Of a DNA stretch of 64,000 nt, positions 1 to 11,813 are shown piece after piece. Under the pieces are notes generated by a model that was not told where the DNA came from, ran no database searches, and saw only the letters and a list, made by a program, of their open reading frames with translations. Made by a program: the position numbers and the translations under genes. The DNA comes from Otatea glauca. Lineage: Eukaryota > Streptophyta > Magnoliopsida > Poales > Poaceae. The stretch covers positions 51,299,869 to 51,363,868 of the forward strand of contig CM070721.1 in assembly GCA_036346275.1 (NCBI GenBank), given 5' to 3'. Every line of letters begins with the position of its first letter. Position 1 is the stretch's first letter.

Positions 1-2270
1 CTTGGTTAGACGATCCACTATAACCCAAATGGAATCGTAACCTTTACGAGTCTTAGGTAAACCGTGATAAAATCCATTCGATTTCTTCCCACTTCCATTC
101 CGAATTTTTAATCTACCGCAATGGACAGTGGGTCTTTGATGCATGGCTTTACTCTCGACATACGTCGCATAATGCAACATGCTCACCACTTCACGCTTCA
201 TATTTGGCCACCGAATCTCTCTTTCAAATCTTGGTACATCTTAGCGCTTCTGGATGAATCGAGTACTTTGAATCATGAGCTTCCTCAAGAATCAATTGTT
301 TCAACTCCTTTTTATCCGGTACACAAATTCGGCCTTTGAAGAACATGGTCCCTTGCTCATCCAGAGTAAAATCTAAGGCTAGGCCTTCTTCCTTTTTAGC
401 CTTGATTTTAGAAATTTTATCGTCATCTTGTTGACCTTCTCTAACTCGATCTTCCAATGTTGGCTTTACTTCAAGTGCGGCTACCATTCCTTGCGGAACT
501 ACTTCCAATCTTAACTTCTGAAACTCCTTGCATAATTCCGGTTGATCCTCAATTGACAAGGTATTCGCGCTATGGCTCTTTCGACTCAGAGCATCTGCCA
601 CCACATTGGCTTTTCCCGGGTGATAATGGATTCCACATTATAATCCTTAATTAGCTCCACCATCTTATTTGTCTCATATTCAGTCACTTGAGTGAATATG
701 TATTTGAGACTCTTATGGTCCGTATATATCTCACATCTATTTCCTATGAGATAATGACGCCATATCTTTAAAGCGCACCACTGCAGGCTAATTCCAAATC
801 ATGCGTTGGATAATTCACTTCATGTGGTCTTAATTGTCTTGACGCATAAGCAACGACTTTGCCTTCTTGCATTAACACGCATCCCGTGCCTTGCTTCGAA
901 GCATCGCAGTAAATGTCAAATCCATTCTGCACATCTCGCAACACTAATACGGGGGCTGTTGTTAAGCGTTTCTTCAATTCCATAAAACTTTGCTCGCACT
1001 CTGGCGTCCATGCAAACTTCTTTTCTTTCTTCAACAACTGTGTCAAGGGTTTAGCAATTGTTGAGAATCCCTCTATGAACCAACGGTAATATCCCGCCAT
1101 TCCCAGAAAACTACGAATCTGAGTAACAGACTTCGGTGGCTCCCAATGCAACACTGCATCCACTTTGCTGGGATCAACTGCGACTCCTTTGGTAGTCATT
1201 ACATGACCCAAGAATTCGACTTTCTCCTTCCAGAATTCACACTTGCTAAATTTTGCATATAGTGATGCTCTCATGACTGTCTAAAACCATCCTTAGATGT
1301 TACGCATGCTCTTCTTTGGTCTTTGAGTAAACCAAAATATCGTCTATGAAGACTACAACAAACTTATCCAAATATTCCATGAAAACCTTATTCATCATGT
1401 TCATGAAATACGCCGGGCATTAGTCAATCCAAATGATATGATTGTGAACTCATAATGTCCATATCGCGTAGAAAACGCGGTCTTAGGTACATCCTCCGCT
1501 CGGATCTTCAAGCGATGGTATCCGAACGAAGATCTATCTTGAGAAAACTCCAGCTCCTCTTAATCGATCAAATAAGTCATCGATCCCGGGCAGCGGATAC
1601 TTATTCTTGATCGTTACTTCATTAAGTGCACGATAATCGATGCACATTCTAAGACTTCCATCCTTCTTGCGGACAAACAAAACCGGGCTCCCCACGGTGA
1701 TGAACTTGGTCTAATGAAACCCTTTCTTGCGGTTCCTCAATCGCTTCTTCATTTCCACTAACTCGTCGGTAGGCATCCGATATGGTCTCTTTGATATCGG
1801 TCTTTGTACACGGCGCTAACTCGATAACGAACTCGATATCACGGTCCGTGGCAATCCGGCAAATCTTCCGAAACACATCCGGTATTCCTCGCCACCGCAC
1901 ATCTTCCATGCCGATGGCTTTCACGCTGTTGACCACTAAGCGCCCATCTCGAATGCGGTCGCTGAAACTCCACTTTCTTGCCACTAGGGCCTTCCAAAGT
2001 CACGATCCTTCGCCACAATCCAAAACGACCTTATGCTTTGACACCAATCCATTCCAAGGATGACGTCTAGGATTGCGCATCTATCAAGATAAGATTCGCT
2101 AGGAATTCTATCCCATCCATAAGCAACTTAGCTCCCAAACACCCAAGGCTAGATCTAAGCTCGATCCCGGGCTTGGACTAAAGCACACGCTTAAGATTCA
2201 CCACTTTAAATCCATTCTTAGTTGCAAAACTTTGAGACACAAGCGAATCGAAGCTCGTAATCAAACAAAA
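1..2270 (-). pseudogene. Decayed gypsy pol: protease, reverse transcriptase, RNase H, integrase start
   Basis: The protease start near 2200-2270 keeps an F-D pair followed by A-S, but a frameshift falls at the expected catalytic triplet. The reverse transcriptase keeps the FVVVFIDDILVYSK block near 1320-1362, with the catalytic aspartate pair intact. Just upstream the PFGL-type block is out of frame and a stop appears near 1422. An open stretch at 768-1274 covers the end of RT and RNase H, with YCDAS and a later HDLEL acidic motif. Bases 224-604 carry the RNase H tail and the start of the integrase zinc finger. The first 90 bases encode the integrase core around its first aspartate (MDFIT, then DSIWVIVDRLTK). 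At least four frame breaks make this non-functional. Confidence 0.85.
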
Positions 2271-3474
2271 GCAGAAAGTGCAGTCGAGTTGACCAGAACT
2301 TACCCAAAGATCGACGTCTGTTGCCTCTTGAGCTCCATCACGGTGATGTGGTTGATCCTTCCACGCCGTTGATCGCGGCGTTGCTCGGCTTGGCTTGGTG
2401 CACGATTTCCCCGATCTTTGGTGCTTTAGCGGTGTTGTTCCTGTGTTGAAACGAATGGCGTGATGCCTCCCTTTTGTGGACACCTATTGGAAAAGTGTCT
2501 GGCGGCTCGTTGTGTATAGCACCTTTTCACTGCAGATCTTTGGTTTCCTCCTGGTGCATTGTTGCCCTGTGCTGGCGTTTGAAAGTTCTGGTTGGCAGGG
2601 CGAGGTGCAGGGGTTGATGTCTTGTTTCCGGCTAGTGGTTGGAATCTAGCAAATTCTTTGTGGTGACATCCTCAAACGTAGATGGTTTGGACGCCCACCC
2701 GATTATTCATCAAGCGCTTACGGTTTTCACCTAGCTCTTTGCGCTTATCTTCTAGGATCAAAGCCTTATTTACGGCTCCCAAAATCTGGGAAATTGTGGT
2801 AATCACCCCACGTAGTCCCGAGTTCAATCCCTTCATGAAACGAGGTATGCTCGCTTTATCTCGCTACGTCTTCGGGGCATAGCGAGCTAAGCGAGTAAAT
2901 TTGTTCAAGTATTCGCCTTTGGTTGGCCTCCTTGCTTCAAAGCTCGAACTCCTCCTTCTTAAGATCCATCATTCCCTCCGGGACATGAATCTGGCGGAAA
3001 GCATTAGTAAACTCCTCCCGTGTTATCTCTGTGGGGCTCCATGAGCGACAAGAGTTCTCCCACCACTCTGCGGCGGTCCCTTCCAGTTGATGAGAGGCGA
3101 AAGCACCTTCTCATTTCCTTCACTTTGTGTGATGTGCGCTTTTTCTCAATTGTCCTAAGCGGTCATCGGCTTCCAAAGGATTCACATTTCGAAAAAGTTG
3201 GTGGCCTAGTCCTCATAAAATCGATAGCTTTGACATAGGTCGAGGTCCACCATGATTGTTTTGAGTTGCGGGGTTGTTGTGATTTATCTTTGCATTGGTC
3301 ATCTCCGTGCATCTCCGCCGCATCATTATCTGATCGTTGAGTCTGTGCTGCCAGAAATGCTCCTAGATTCTGCATGTCTACTGTCGGTGGTTGAGGGCTG
3401 CCTCCATCATTGGGATTGTCATTCTGACGCAGTCCACTTCCTGAAGCACCGTTGTTTCCTCGAGTATTCACCAT
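2271..3474 (-). pseudogene. Decayed gypsy gag with damaged zinc knuckle
   Basis: The start ATG (3474-3472) gives MVNTRGNNGASGSG, a normal opening for Tekay-type gag. The first ~100 codons are open, then the frame breaks repeatedly. A CCHC zinc knuckle is recognisable at 2480-2521 (minus) as C-Y-T-Q-x4-H-x4-C. The second cysteine of the C-x2-C-x4-H-x4-C pattern has become glutamine, so metal binding would be lost. Gag would form the particle that packages element RNA. The neighbouring pol and leader lie in the expected order on the same strand. Confidence 0.75.
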
Positions 3475-3750
3475 CTGATGATTGCCTCTTAGGTTAGGAG
3501 AGGTAGATGTAGCATAGATAAGAAGTAAGAATTTCTAAAGCGGGGAAATAGGTTATACCCAAACTGAACAATTCTTTATTTAACTTGGTATGGTGCTTAT
3601 TTAAGCCTACAAGCTTTGCAACACATACTGCACACTCAGCAATACAAAGAAGCAAACTAAACACGCAACCTTAACGTCAACTAGAAAGGTAAAGACTAAC
3701 TTAAAGACGCGACTCACACTCGAGTCTCAACACAGCTCCAAGGCTGACAC

Positions 3751-4494
3751 TCACTCATCCAGCCACCCTGACTGAGGCTGACCCGGCGCATACACCGGTG
3801 GATGAGCGGGCATCGGAGCGAACCTATCCTGGTGACCTACTACTAGATCCTCTGCAACAACGGGGTCTGCACTCCCCTCTGGCTCCCACTCTCGCTCCTC
3901 TGGATCCTCCTCGGACTCCTCGGCTGGCTCCTGAACTCCCTGAGTCACGCGCTCCAGCTCGTCCTCAACTGCCTCCAGGGCCTCTCCCAGCTCAGTGATC
4001 ATCCCGATGGCTGAAGCACGGGTCACCTCGAGCTCTGCGCCGCCACTCTAAGTGCCTCGCATACGATCTCCGGCTCCGGTAGTATCTCTCATGTGATCCT
4101 CCCGGCAAGGGTGAACTCGCAAGGTGCGTCGCAGATGCACACTCGCCCTCGATCCGTCGTCTTCGCACGCTTGAACGCGTCTGGGTGAAGTCGAACACCG
4201 AGTCGTGAAGCTCGTCGGCGTAGTCGCGCGGACACGGCGAAGAGCAAGTCGAGCAACCTCCGAATTGCAACTTCACACGAGAACCTTCCGTGGAGACGTT
4301 GATTGGCTCTTTGGTTTCCTCGTTCTCCGAGCGTAGATGATCAATTTGCAAATGAATCCTCGGTGTACACCGTTCATCGCCCATTGCCTCCTCGGTAAAG
4401 CGGACGGTAGAAGCCTCCCGTCAAGAACTCTCCACGGCTCCATGGCGAGCCGCCGGTGACTCCTCAAAGGTCGAACGATCGGCATCCGCTCCAC
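3751..4494 (-). pseudogene. Extra reading frame between PBS and gag (orf0-like), interrupted
   Basis: Between the primer binding site and gag lies a coding-looking, GC-rich stretch on the same strand. Its last part (4026 to 3751, ending TGA) encodes about 90 residues with a heptad-like segment (ELGEALEAVEDELERVTQ) and a strongly acidic run, suggesting a coiled coil plus acidic tail. The upstream part (4494 to 4030) is open in two overlapping frames and seems to need frameshifts to join. Some rice gypsy elements with long LTRs are known to carry an extra orf0 ahead of gag, and position and strand fit that. Function is unknown. It might also be non-coding leader that is open by chance because of its GC content. 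Confidence 0.4.
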
Positions 4495-4680
4495 AAGAAC
4501 TTTGAAATAAGTTCTCCACCAAACGGTAAGTAAGGCAGTAAATTTAGCAAAGGCAAGACGTAGAGAATGAGATGAGTCAAGAGTGTTTTATTAATCAAAT
4601 TTAGATTTTCTTTTAGAAAATAGTTTTGGACTCTCACAAGACACCTCCATACTATCTAGGGCCAAAACCTACAAATCGGA

Positions 4681-4692
4681 TGCTCGATACCA
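4681..4692 (-). promoter_or_regulatory. Primer binding site candidate of the gypsy element
   Basis: Read on the minus strand the bases are TGGTATCGAGCA, three bases inside the LTR end at 4697. This resembles the initiator-methionine tRNA primer site (TGGTATCAGAGC) used by many plant LTR elements, with one base missing. Confidence 0.6.
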
Positions 4693-4696
4693 CCTC

Positions 4697-7600
4697 TGAA
4701 GGACCCGAATCCATCGATTCAACCCTTTGTGTTTACCGCACTAGTCCCAGGATCAACGCTAGTGCACACAGCTTAACATTGGTACATATCACATCATACA
4801 CAACGATAATAGAATAATAGTTCATTTGTTGATATAGCTAAATGTATGATCTTATGACCAACTTACATTATTAAGCCACGCAGGGCAAGATTGAAAATAT
4901 AAACTAGTAAATAAGCAGCGGAAAGTAGAAAACGTAGATAGCTCATCAGTTCACCACAGGCAACCAACAAGGCTCGGACCCTAATGACTCGTGTCTTCTT
5001 GGACCTCATCTTCCAACACAGGTGTAGATTCTTCAACTGTTGATTATTGTTGTTTGGCAAGGGTGAGTACTTAAAGCACTCAACAAGTTGTGCATGAATG
5101 CGATTCTATTTATCTATATGTAAGGCTTATTCCAAAGGATAGGCTATCATGGCTATTTTGCAATAAGCAGCATTCATGAACAAATACAATAATAGATTGT
5201 AAAGAATGTAAAACGAATAACAATAATAAATAAATTCAGTATTTCTCAAGTAAACCAAGTTTCCAATCCTAAATCAAGTTCCAATCTTCCATATGGCAAT
5301 CCTGCCATCCCAACCAAGTTGTCCGATTTATTAAACTAACCCTTAACTGTAATTCCCGAGCATTGCTCAATACCGCGAGCACGGTTATCCGAATAGTTTC
5401 ACACTCTGCAGAGGTTATGCACTTTACCCACGTGATACAACCAAACACCACAAAGGCGAGAGATTATAACAAAGCCTTTACAATGCTCTATCTTAACCCG
5501 GTACTACCCGCTAAGGTTTCAACACTTGGTGGTCCGAAAACCACATCCGGGGCCCCCTCTTGCGCCATGTGAATTACACTCGACAGGAACTCACACCGAC
5601 CACGATAGTATCAACATTAAGACTTTGCAAATTACTCACCTAGGGTGGCCCATACGGACATGTGGTTGCATGATTGACTCAGTCAAAGGCTTGCAAGGTT
5701 AAGTCCTTAGTGTGATCAAGGCAAGACTTCCACATACCATCGCCCATCGGGCCCACCTTGGCCTCCTCGCCCTTGCCACTTGCCCCAATCTAAGTTATTA
5801 TCACCCGTTGATTACCAAGCACCACATGCCATCAACAATTCAACATCGTTGCGTGACATGACTCGCCACAACAACTCAATCTCATCGTGTGATCCCACAT
5901 GACACACAAGTTCATAATATTGTTCCATATTCCATTAATCAAGATTAATTATCAATGGTGATGATACATGTGATGACGTGGCATGGCTAAGCAACTAATA
6001 CTGAACTAAACCTCCAATGTTGATTATAATTATTAACCAACTATATTAAACCAATCTAGGGTGACAATGGATCATGGCATACAATGACAAGGTAGGGTAT
6101 AGATCAATCTGGTATTTTAGCTAAGCCCAAACTAATTTGAAACAGTTGTATAATTGAAATATATGCAATAGTTTAAATCAAACATAGCAATTTTACAAAC
6201 ATGGGTTCAACATGATCAAAGCACAACTTGCCTTGGAATAGGTCCTGATCTTGATCTGAAGTTTGCTCTTGAGTTGCTTGATCTTCCTCCGAAGCGTCGC
6301 ACAATTCAACGTCTACGCGTACCGAAAGAGAAAAGCAATTAAATACCAAAACAGAGAGCAATTGAACTTCAAAAATCAGTTAAAATTCACCATTAAATAG
6401 ATCTCAATTTTACAAATTTTTAGAAACTGGAATCACTCAAATCCGAAGTTACGATGCAAAAGATATAGCCTTTTGAAGTTTGAAATAAATATCAAATCGA
6501 AAATCAAAAAATACGAAATTATCAGATTTATTTTTATCTTGAAAAAGCGATTTATGACGTCCGCGTGGCGTCATCGCCTGTGGCGCTAGGCGAACCAACG
6601 AAGCCGACGCGTGTCGGTCCATGGACACGGTCCACGAGACCCCTCGGTCCACCGTGAACCCGCGATGGCGCCTCGGTGCTCGCGCCTCCACGCCGGCGGC
6701 ACCGATTGGCCGCGCGACGCGCCATCGATGCATTCGAGATCTCGCCGGCGGCTGGCGATCAAGCACACGCGGCAAGATCTCGAACCGCAGATTAAATCTA
6801 ACGGACCGCGATTAACGAGGACTTACGAATCCACGAGACCACGCTGGATCGGAGACGTTGGCGATGATCCGAGCGGCCCAACTCTCTCCCGCTGCAAATG
6901 GCGCGCCGAGACGAGATCCACCGGCGATGAAGACGGCGATCCTCCACACGGCGCTCCGCGAGCTCTAGACAGCGAGACCTTGCGCCTCGCTGCGGTGCGG
7001 GACAAGGACCTCAATGCACACTCGGTTCCTTAAATAGGCGAACGGCGGAGGCGTGCGGGCGAAGGACACGGACTCGAGTCCATCGCGCGACACGGCAAGG
7101 GCGGCGGAGGAGTTCAAAGCGGAGACGACAACCAAGAACCCTCCGATTGCCAACGAGCGGCCCAGATCGTCCGACGCGCGCACGATCGATCTGTCCAACT
7201 CAAACAGCGGATGAGATCTCCTCTTACTCTAAACGATCGGCTTAATCGGCGCCGCTTGATCTTGATCCTCACGGTCCTCTGCGCTTAGGGTTTAGGTTTT
7301 ACGCGATTGCTTTCGATCTTTGATTCAAGATCAAGCGGTTGACGCTAAGCTTCTAGAAATTTGGGCTTGCGAGTCTGCTGTAATGGCGGCCTGCCTGCCA
7401 CCGAGATGGGCGACGGCCCGATACTGTTTAATTTGATTTTAAAAGATTTCTTATTTAAAATAATTACAAAAATTCATTTTATTTGTTTTAGGCAATAAAA
7501 TAATCAGGAAAAATCCAAAAAAAATCTCAAAAATACTTTGAGACATTCTGGACTCAAATAAAATATTTTTGACAAAACTTTATTTTAACTTTGCACATAT

Positions 7601-7743
7601 TTAAATAGATTTGAATAAAAGGCAATAAACTTGATTTGAATTTAATTCAAATAAATCCAGAAAAATCCAAATAAATTCCAGAAAATCACAAATGCACTTT
7701 TAAACAATAAAAACTCTATTTAGCAGATTTTTGGGATGTTACA
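4697..7743 (-). repeat. 5' LTR of the Tekay-like element (~3.05 kb)
   Basis: On the minus strand the LTR runs from TGTAACATCCC at 7743 to a CA end at 4697, next to the primer binding site. The U3 start (7743 to ~7400) is A/T-rich; the middle (7300 to 6550) is GC-rich. No open frame in the LTR looks like a gene. The partner LTR is outside the window, so age cannot be estimated. Confidence 0.75.
7028..7037 (-). promoter_or_regulatory. TATA box of the LTR promoter
   Basis: The minus strand reads CGCCTATTTAAGGAACC here, a TATA-type element inside the LTR. Transcription would start near 7000 and run toward gag. Confidence 0.5.
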
Positions 7744-8007
7744 CATCGGAAAATCTGTGGAACCGTGGGCTTCTATTTCTGGGCAAAAACCGTAAAGGGA
7801 CCTAAACGTAATTTCGATTTTTCGGGTTCGTTCTGTTAAAAACAGTTTTATGGGATCTAAATATAATTTCAGATTTGTTGGTCCATTCTGTGAAAAACCG
7901 ATGGAAGGATCTAAATGCGATTTCGGTTTTTTCAGGGAACCTTTCGCGAAGATGCTGAGGTGGCACTGGGAGGGCTCCAATCCTCCCAGATTAAAGGTAT
8001 ACATTCA
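7744..8007. repeat. Non-genic stretch with a triple ~54-base degenerate repeat
   Basis: No gene is supported. Three phrases of the form GG(A)(C/T)CTAAA followed by an ATTTC-G phrase start near 7798, 7852 and 7906, a regular spacing of about 54 bases. A plus-strand frame stays open across them, but nothing else suggests a protein. This stretch has no counterpart at the second copy of the adjoining locus, so the duplication border lies at about 8008. Confidence 0.5.
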
Positions 8008-8255
8008 TTCCAAACGGGGCCTAACTCTGCAATCAGTTTCCAGTGCATCTCACAAATCCAGGAGTATTAATGTATCACAGGTGGAATCGTTCAGATGTTA
8101 AGTTCAAGGTCTGCTATGTCGGTTGGGGAGTAGGCCTCCGGCGTCGCCGTGGTGGCAGTAGCTGCCGCCTGCGAGTTCTTGGCGATGGCCTCCGGAATGA
8201 AGGTGCCCACCGCGAAAGAATTTGAACGCAGAGGTTTTCATGTCTGCTGCGACTC
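8008..8255 (+). repeat. Duplicated peptide-locus upstream DNA, copy A, block 1
   Basis: This block aligns by eye with 44362-44604 with few differences and continues at 17505 after the MULE. It ends with the 10-base target duplication GCTGCGACTC (8246-8255). It is part of the region upstream of the secreted peptide gene at 31036. A minus-strand GC-rich segment looks codon-like, but I do not recognise a product. Confidence 0.85.
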
Positions 8256-8575
8256 GAATTTTTTTTTTAAATAATACATTTTTTAAAATTAATTACGGCA
8301 TTAATACGCGGATTGAAAAATTTGCAAAAATAATACGTCGTCGCCAGATGGTTCGACGAAAACCAGGTAATCGCCAACTGGTTTGGCGAAAATGGTATTT
8401 TCGCCATATGGTTTGGCGAAATTAGGCTAAATGCGCGATTAGCAACGACTGACCGAAATAATCGTCGGGACACCCTATTTTCGCCAAACCGTATGGCGAA
8501 AATAGGGTCGTCGCCACACGGTTTGGCGACCACCTATTTTCGCCATACGGTTTGGCGAAAATAGGGCATTTTTGG
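8256..8575 (+). repeat. Left MULE terminal inverted repeat with palindrome ladder
   Basis: The outer ~180 bases are nearly identical to the reverse complement of 17325-17504; the inner ~140 match less well. The repeat holds a ladder of CGCCA-N7-TGGCG palindromes (spacers ACTGGTT, TATGGTT, AACCGTA, CACGGTT, TACGGTT) plus one decayed copy. Most sit inside TTTTCGCCA...TGGCGAAAA. They could be repeated protein-binding sites or hairpins. Confidence 0.9.
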
Positions 8576-8619
8576 CCGTCTGCCGATGAGCTCGTCTGCT
8601 TTTTGGAAGAAAAAGAGAG

Positions 8620-8830
8620 AGCGAGCTCGGCGACGTCGCGACGAGAAAGAGAGAGGGGGAGGGAGGGAGGGAGGGAGAGAGAGGGAGAGGAGGGAGAGGG
8701 GAGGCTGCTCGCGGGAGGGAGAGGGGAGGCGCGCGCGGGAGGGAGAGTGGGGTGAGAGAGAGAGGAGGAAGAGAGGGAGGGAGAGAGAGGAGGAGAGAGA
8801 GAAGAAAGAAGAAGAAAAGAAAAAAAAGGT
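8620..8830 (+). repeat. Purine (GA) tract inside the left MULE arm
   Basis: About 200 bases are almost pure G and A on the plus strand. A C/T tract at 16945-17015 occupies the mirror position in the right arm, so the tract may belong to an extended but diverged inverted repeat. The long open frames across it are low-complexity artefacts. Confidence 0.8.
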
Positions 8831-9122
8831 AATTTTGTTTTTGTGTAACATTTATTTTTTATAGTAGCATAGATAAATATTGTACGTAATGTTATATTTA
8901 AATTAATCAGTGTATTTATTTTAGGTTAGCGGTATTAGATTTGTACTTTAATGTTAGATTTAATTTAATCAGTGCATGTATTTTAGGTTAGCGATATTAG
9001 ATTTGTACTTTAATGTTGTAGTATCCGTAGCGAGATAATTAATTAACGTTTTTTAATTTAGGTTAGTGAAATTACGTGTTAGTGGTGATCTAAAAATTTA
9101 TTTCGTATATATGGTCGCAGTG

Positions 9123-11813
9123 ATGTCGGATCCAGTGAAATTTAGGGTATATTATGGCGACGGTGAAATAAAAAGTACGCAAAATGGTGTTGATTTAAGC
9201 AAGTTTTGGTCACCATGATTGAGCACTCGTTCCCAAAGTGTTAGCATTCGCGATATAAAATTTTAGTTGACCCAATATTTTTCCACGATCCAAGTGTGTA
9301 CTACTGTTACCATTGAAATCCTATTCACACGTAGCAAGAGTGATCAGGCTATTTGGGAGTTAAAGAAAATAGATCGGACATACTTGTGGCGTAAATGGTT
9401 AAGGTGGTGCAAGGGACCTCGCCTTGAATGTGTGATCTTTGGTGCGAGCTTGCCCTAGAGAAGCAGTGGATATTAGTGATATGGGCGAGAGCGAGACATC
9501 GGTTAGAGTGAACAAGTTCAAGAAGTGGTGCGGTTGAGATAGCGGCGGGGAAAATAATAGGGATGCGACAAGCAGAAGGTTGGGCCGATGAAGGGAAGGA
9601 GATCGAGTAACTTGTTGATCGCTTGGAGTTAGTGGACCGTATGGCGCAGAGGATGAAGTGAAATGTTGGAATGTGATGATGACATCGTGAAAATGACGAA
9701 AAGGAGGATGAGGATGATGATGAAATGCCTCGAGTAGGGGTAGCGGACATACCCATACCGATTTAATGGAACAAGCAAAACCAAACTGTATGGAAGTTTT
9801 GTGGGGCCATGAGTCGCGTTGGGAATATGGTGCAAATGTCATTCGATTGAATCAAATATTCTCGAACAATTACGAATTGAAGTTGGCGGTGAGGCTTTGG
9901 GCATTGTCGCGCAGAGAGAGTTTCGGGTTGTCTTGTCGGTCGGATAGATACGGTGAAGTGCGTAAGCGATGGATGTGAATTCAGAGTTCATGCATACAAG
10001 CCAAACGCGAGACGTTTTGGATCAGTATCCGAGTAGAGGAGCACACATGCGGACTAGAAAATGTTACGTGAAACACCGTAACTGAATGCAATTGTAATTG
10101 CTAGTGTGATGTTCAATGAAATCATTGAGAAGCGGGACATTGAGTGTTAGTATATTGAAAGCAATCTTGAGAACCTTTAAGTACGGATAAGTTACTCGAT
10201 GGCACGGCGTGCGAAGCAAAAAGCATTAGAGAAGAGGTTTGGTACATACGAGGCTTCAGATTGCAACATACCTCGTGTGCTTGATGTCTGAAGCAAACGA
10301 TCCGGCACATACACCGCTTTCAACGAAAGTGAAGCGGATGCTAACGGGATCTATACATTTAAATCGTGCGTTGTTTGCAATGGGTCCTTGCATTGCGTCA
10401 TTCGTGTCTTGCCGTCCGTTGCTTTGTGTTGATGGTACATTTTTGTTGGAAAATACAAGGGCGATTCTAACGGCCATTTTTGTTGATGCGAACAACCACA
10501 TACTTCCATTGGCCTTTGCTTTTGTTGAGGTGAGAACGGGATAGTGGTGTGGTTTTCGGACATCCGAATTTGGGTAGTTGGTAATCGCCCAGCGTGTGCA
10601 TCATTCATAATCGTCACAAAGGTATTCTTTCGGCAATTAAGTCTCTGGGAGGATCCTAATGAGCCATTCCCATGGCGTGACTTGCGAATAGGTGGTGCAT
10701 GAGACATTTAGGAGCAAATTTCTTGAGCAATTCAGGAGTAAGAAACCGATGAACCTATTTAAGAGGTTATGCAAGCGAGAATCGAAGCACGTAAGTTCAA
10801 CGCGCTATTTGTTGAGTTGGATAAGCACACAAGTGCGTATATCGAAGAGATGAAGAAGCAAGCACCTACGTAGAACATTGCTCGCCAAAAGGCTAACACC
10901 ACTCGGGAGCTCGATCCTCCTAATGTGAGGAGGCGATCGTCAAGGAACATAAAATGTTTCGCCTTTGGATAGAGGCGGAGCCTTTAGAGAAGTGGGCATT
11001 GCTCCATGACACCGTGGCGCCGAGTTAGTATAGTTAATTGTGATATTTATTATGGTTGAACGAATAGGGGTGTTGTACTAACCGATATGTGTTGATCAGG
11101 TTTGGGGTCATGACAACGAATATAGCCGAGGTTTACAACTGGGTCATAAGAAGCCTCCGTCCGCTACCCCTTGTGGCCATCCTGGAAGTCATGTTGCACG
11201 GCATTGTTGCCTATTTCCAGAAAAGGTATGCGGAGGTTGTTCTTCATGCCACGACATTGCAAACACCATATTGTTGCCGGATGATGACCTACATGGAGGA
11301 ACGAACCATTAAAGCTCAGCAGCATGTGGTGCATAGCTTCGGCATTAGTGAGTACCGCTTTGAAGTGACTCTTCGGTGCAAAGGGGGATTGGGAACCAAT
11401 ACAGCAATTATTACACACGAGGTTAATCCGGGCCAAGGGGCCACTGGATGGTGTGAATGCACCTGCAATAAGTCGAGACTTCTTCATATTCCTTGCTCAC
11501 ATGTGATAGCTGCGTGTGGACAAATTGGGATGAACACGTCGCAATACGTATCCCCTTTCTACTTGAAGGATCATGTTGTCCATACAGTGCGGTGAGTTAG
11601 TGGTTTCGTACACACGGTGATTTCGCTGGGATTAACAGAGATGAGCGCATTTGTCTACCGGATGCAACCTTGCGGAGGTGCGCGGAAGGCCAGTCTGGTC
11701 GTCCGCAGAGTAGGCGCATTCGCAACGACATGGATGAATCTGAGGTGGGTGGCTGTGTTAGGAGGTGTTCTGAGTGTGGTGAGTATGGGCATAAGGCAAA
11801 CCAATGCCGATAG
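9123..11813 (+). pseudogene. mudrA-like: MuDR-type MULE transposase, frame-damaged
   Basis: The start ATG follows a CAG acceptor-like site and opens MSDPVKFRVYYGDGEIKS, a normal grass MULE transposase N-terminus. A MuDR DNA-binding-like segment is visible at ~9790-9980 (W-YGANVIRLNQIF). The DDE domain shows the first aspartate in RPLLCVDGTFL (~10410-10445). The next catalytic block reads VCIIHNRHKGILSAI, with asparagine (codon 10609-10611) where DRH is usual. The block MRHLGANF follows out of frame. A long open piece (11089-11595) ends in a SWIM zinc finger (CECTC, then CSH). The C-terminus has an intact CCHC knuckle, CSECGEYGHKANQC (11766-11807), before TAG at 11811. Several frameshifts and stops separate these pieces. 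The protein would cut and join the element ends. Confidence 0.9.

Larger units (their letters stand above)
1..7743 (-). mobile_element. Ty3/gypsy LTR retrotransposon, Tekay-like chromovirus, 5' part only
   Basis: Read on the minus strand the order is LTR (7743 to 4697), primer binding site, leader with an extra acidic frame, gag starting at 3474, protease, reverse transcriptase, RNase H and integrase, running off the window at base 1. The 3' LTR is therefore outside. The LTR opens with TGTAACATCCC, typical of grass Tekay-type elements, and its ~3 kb length fits that lineage. Coding frames are interrupted many times, so the copy is old and inactive. No target-site duplication can be checked because only one end is present. 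Lineage is inferred from gene order, LTR start and LTR size; no phylogeny was made. Confidence 0.85.

Noticed and set aside
6449..7198. Several 60-140 codon frames in the gypsy LTR
   Set aside because: GC-rich LTR sequence open on both strands; no motif, and inside an identified LTR.
8552..8864. Overlapping open frames on both strands across the GA tract
   Set aside because: Low-complexity purine run gives open frames on all sides; no start context or homology.
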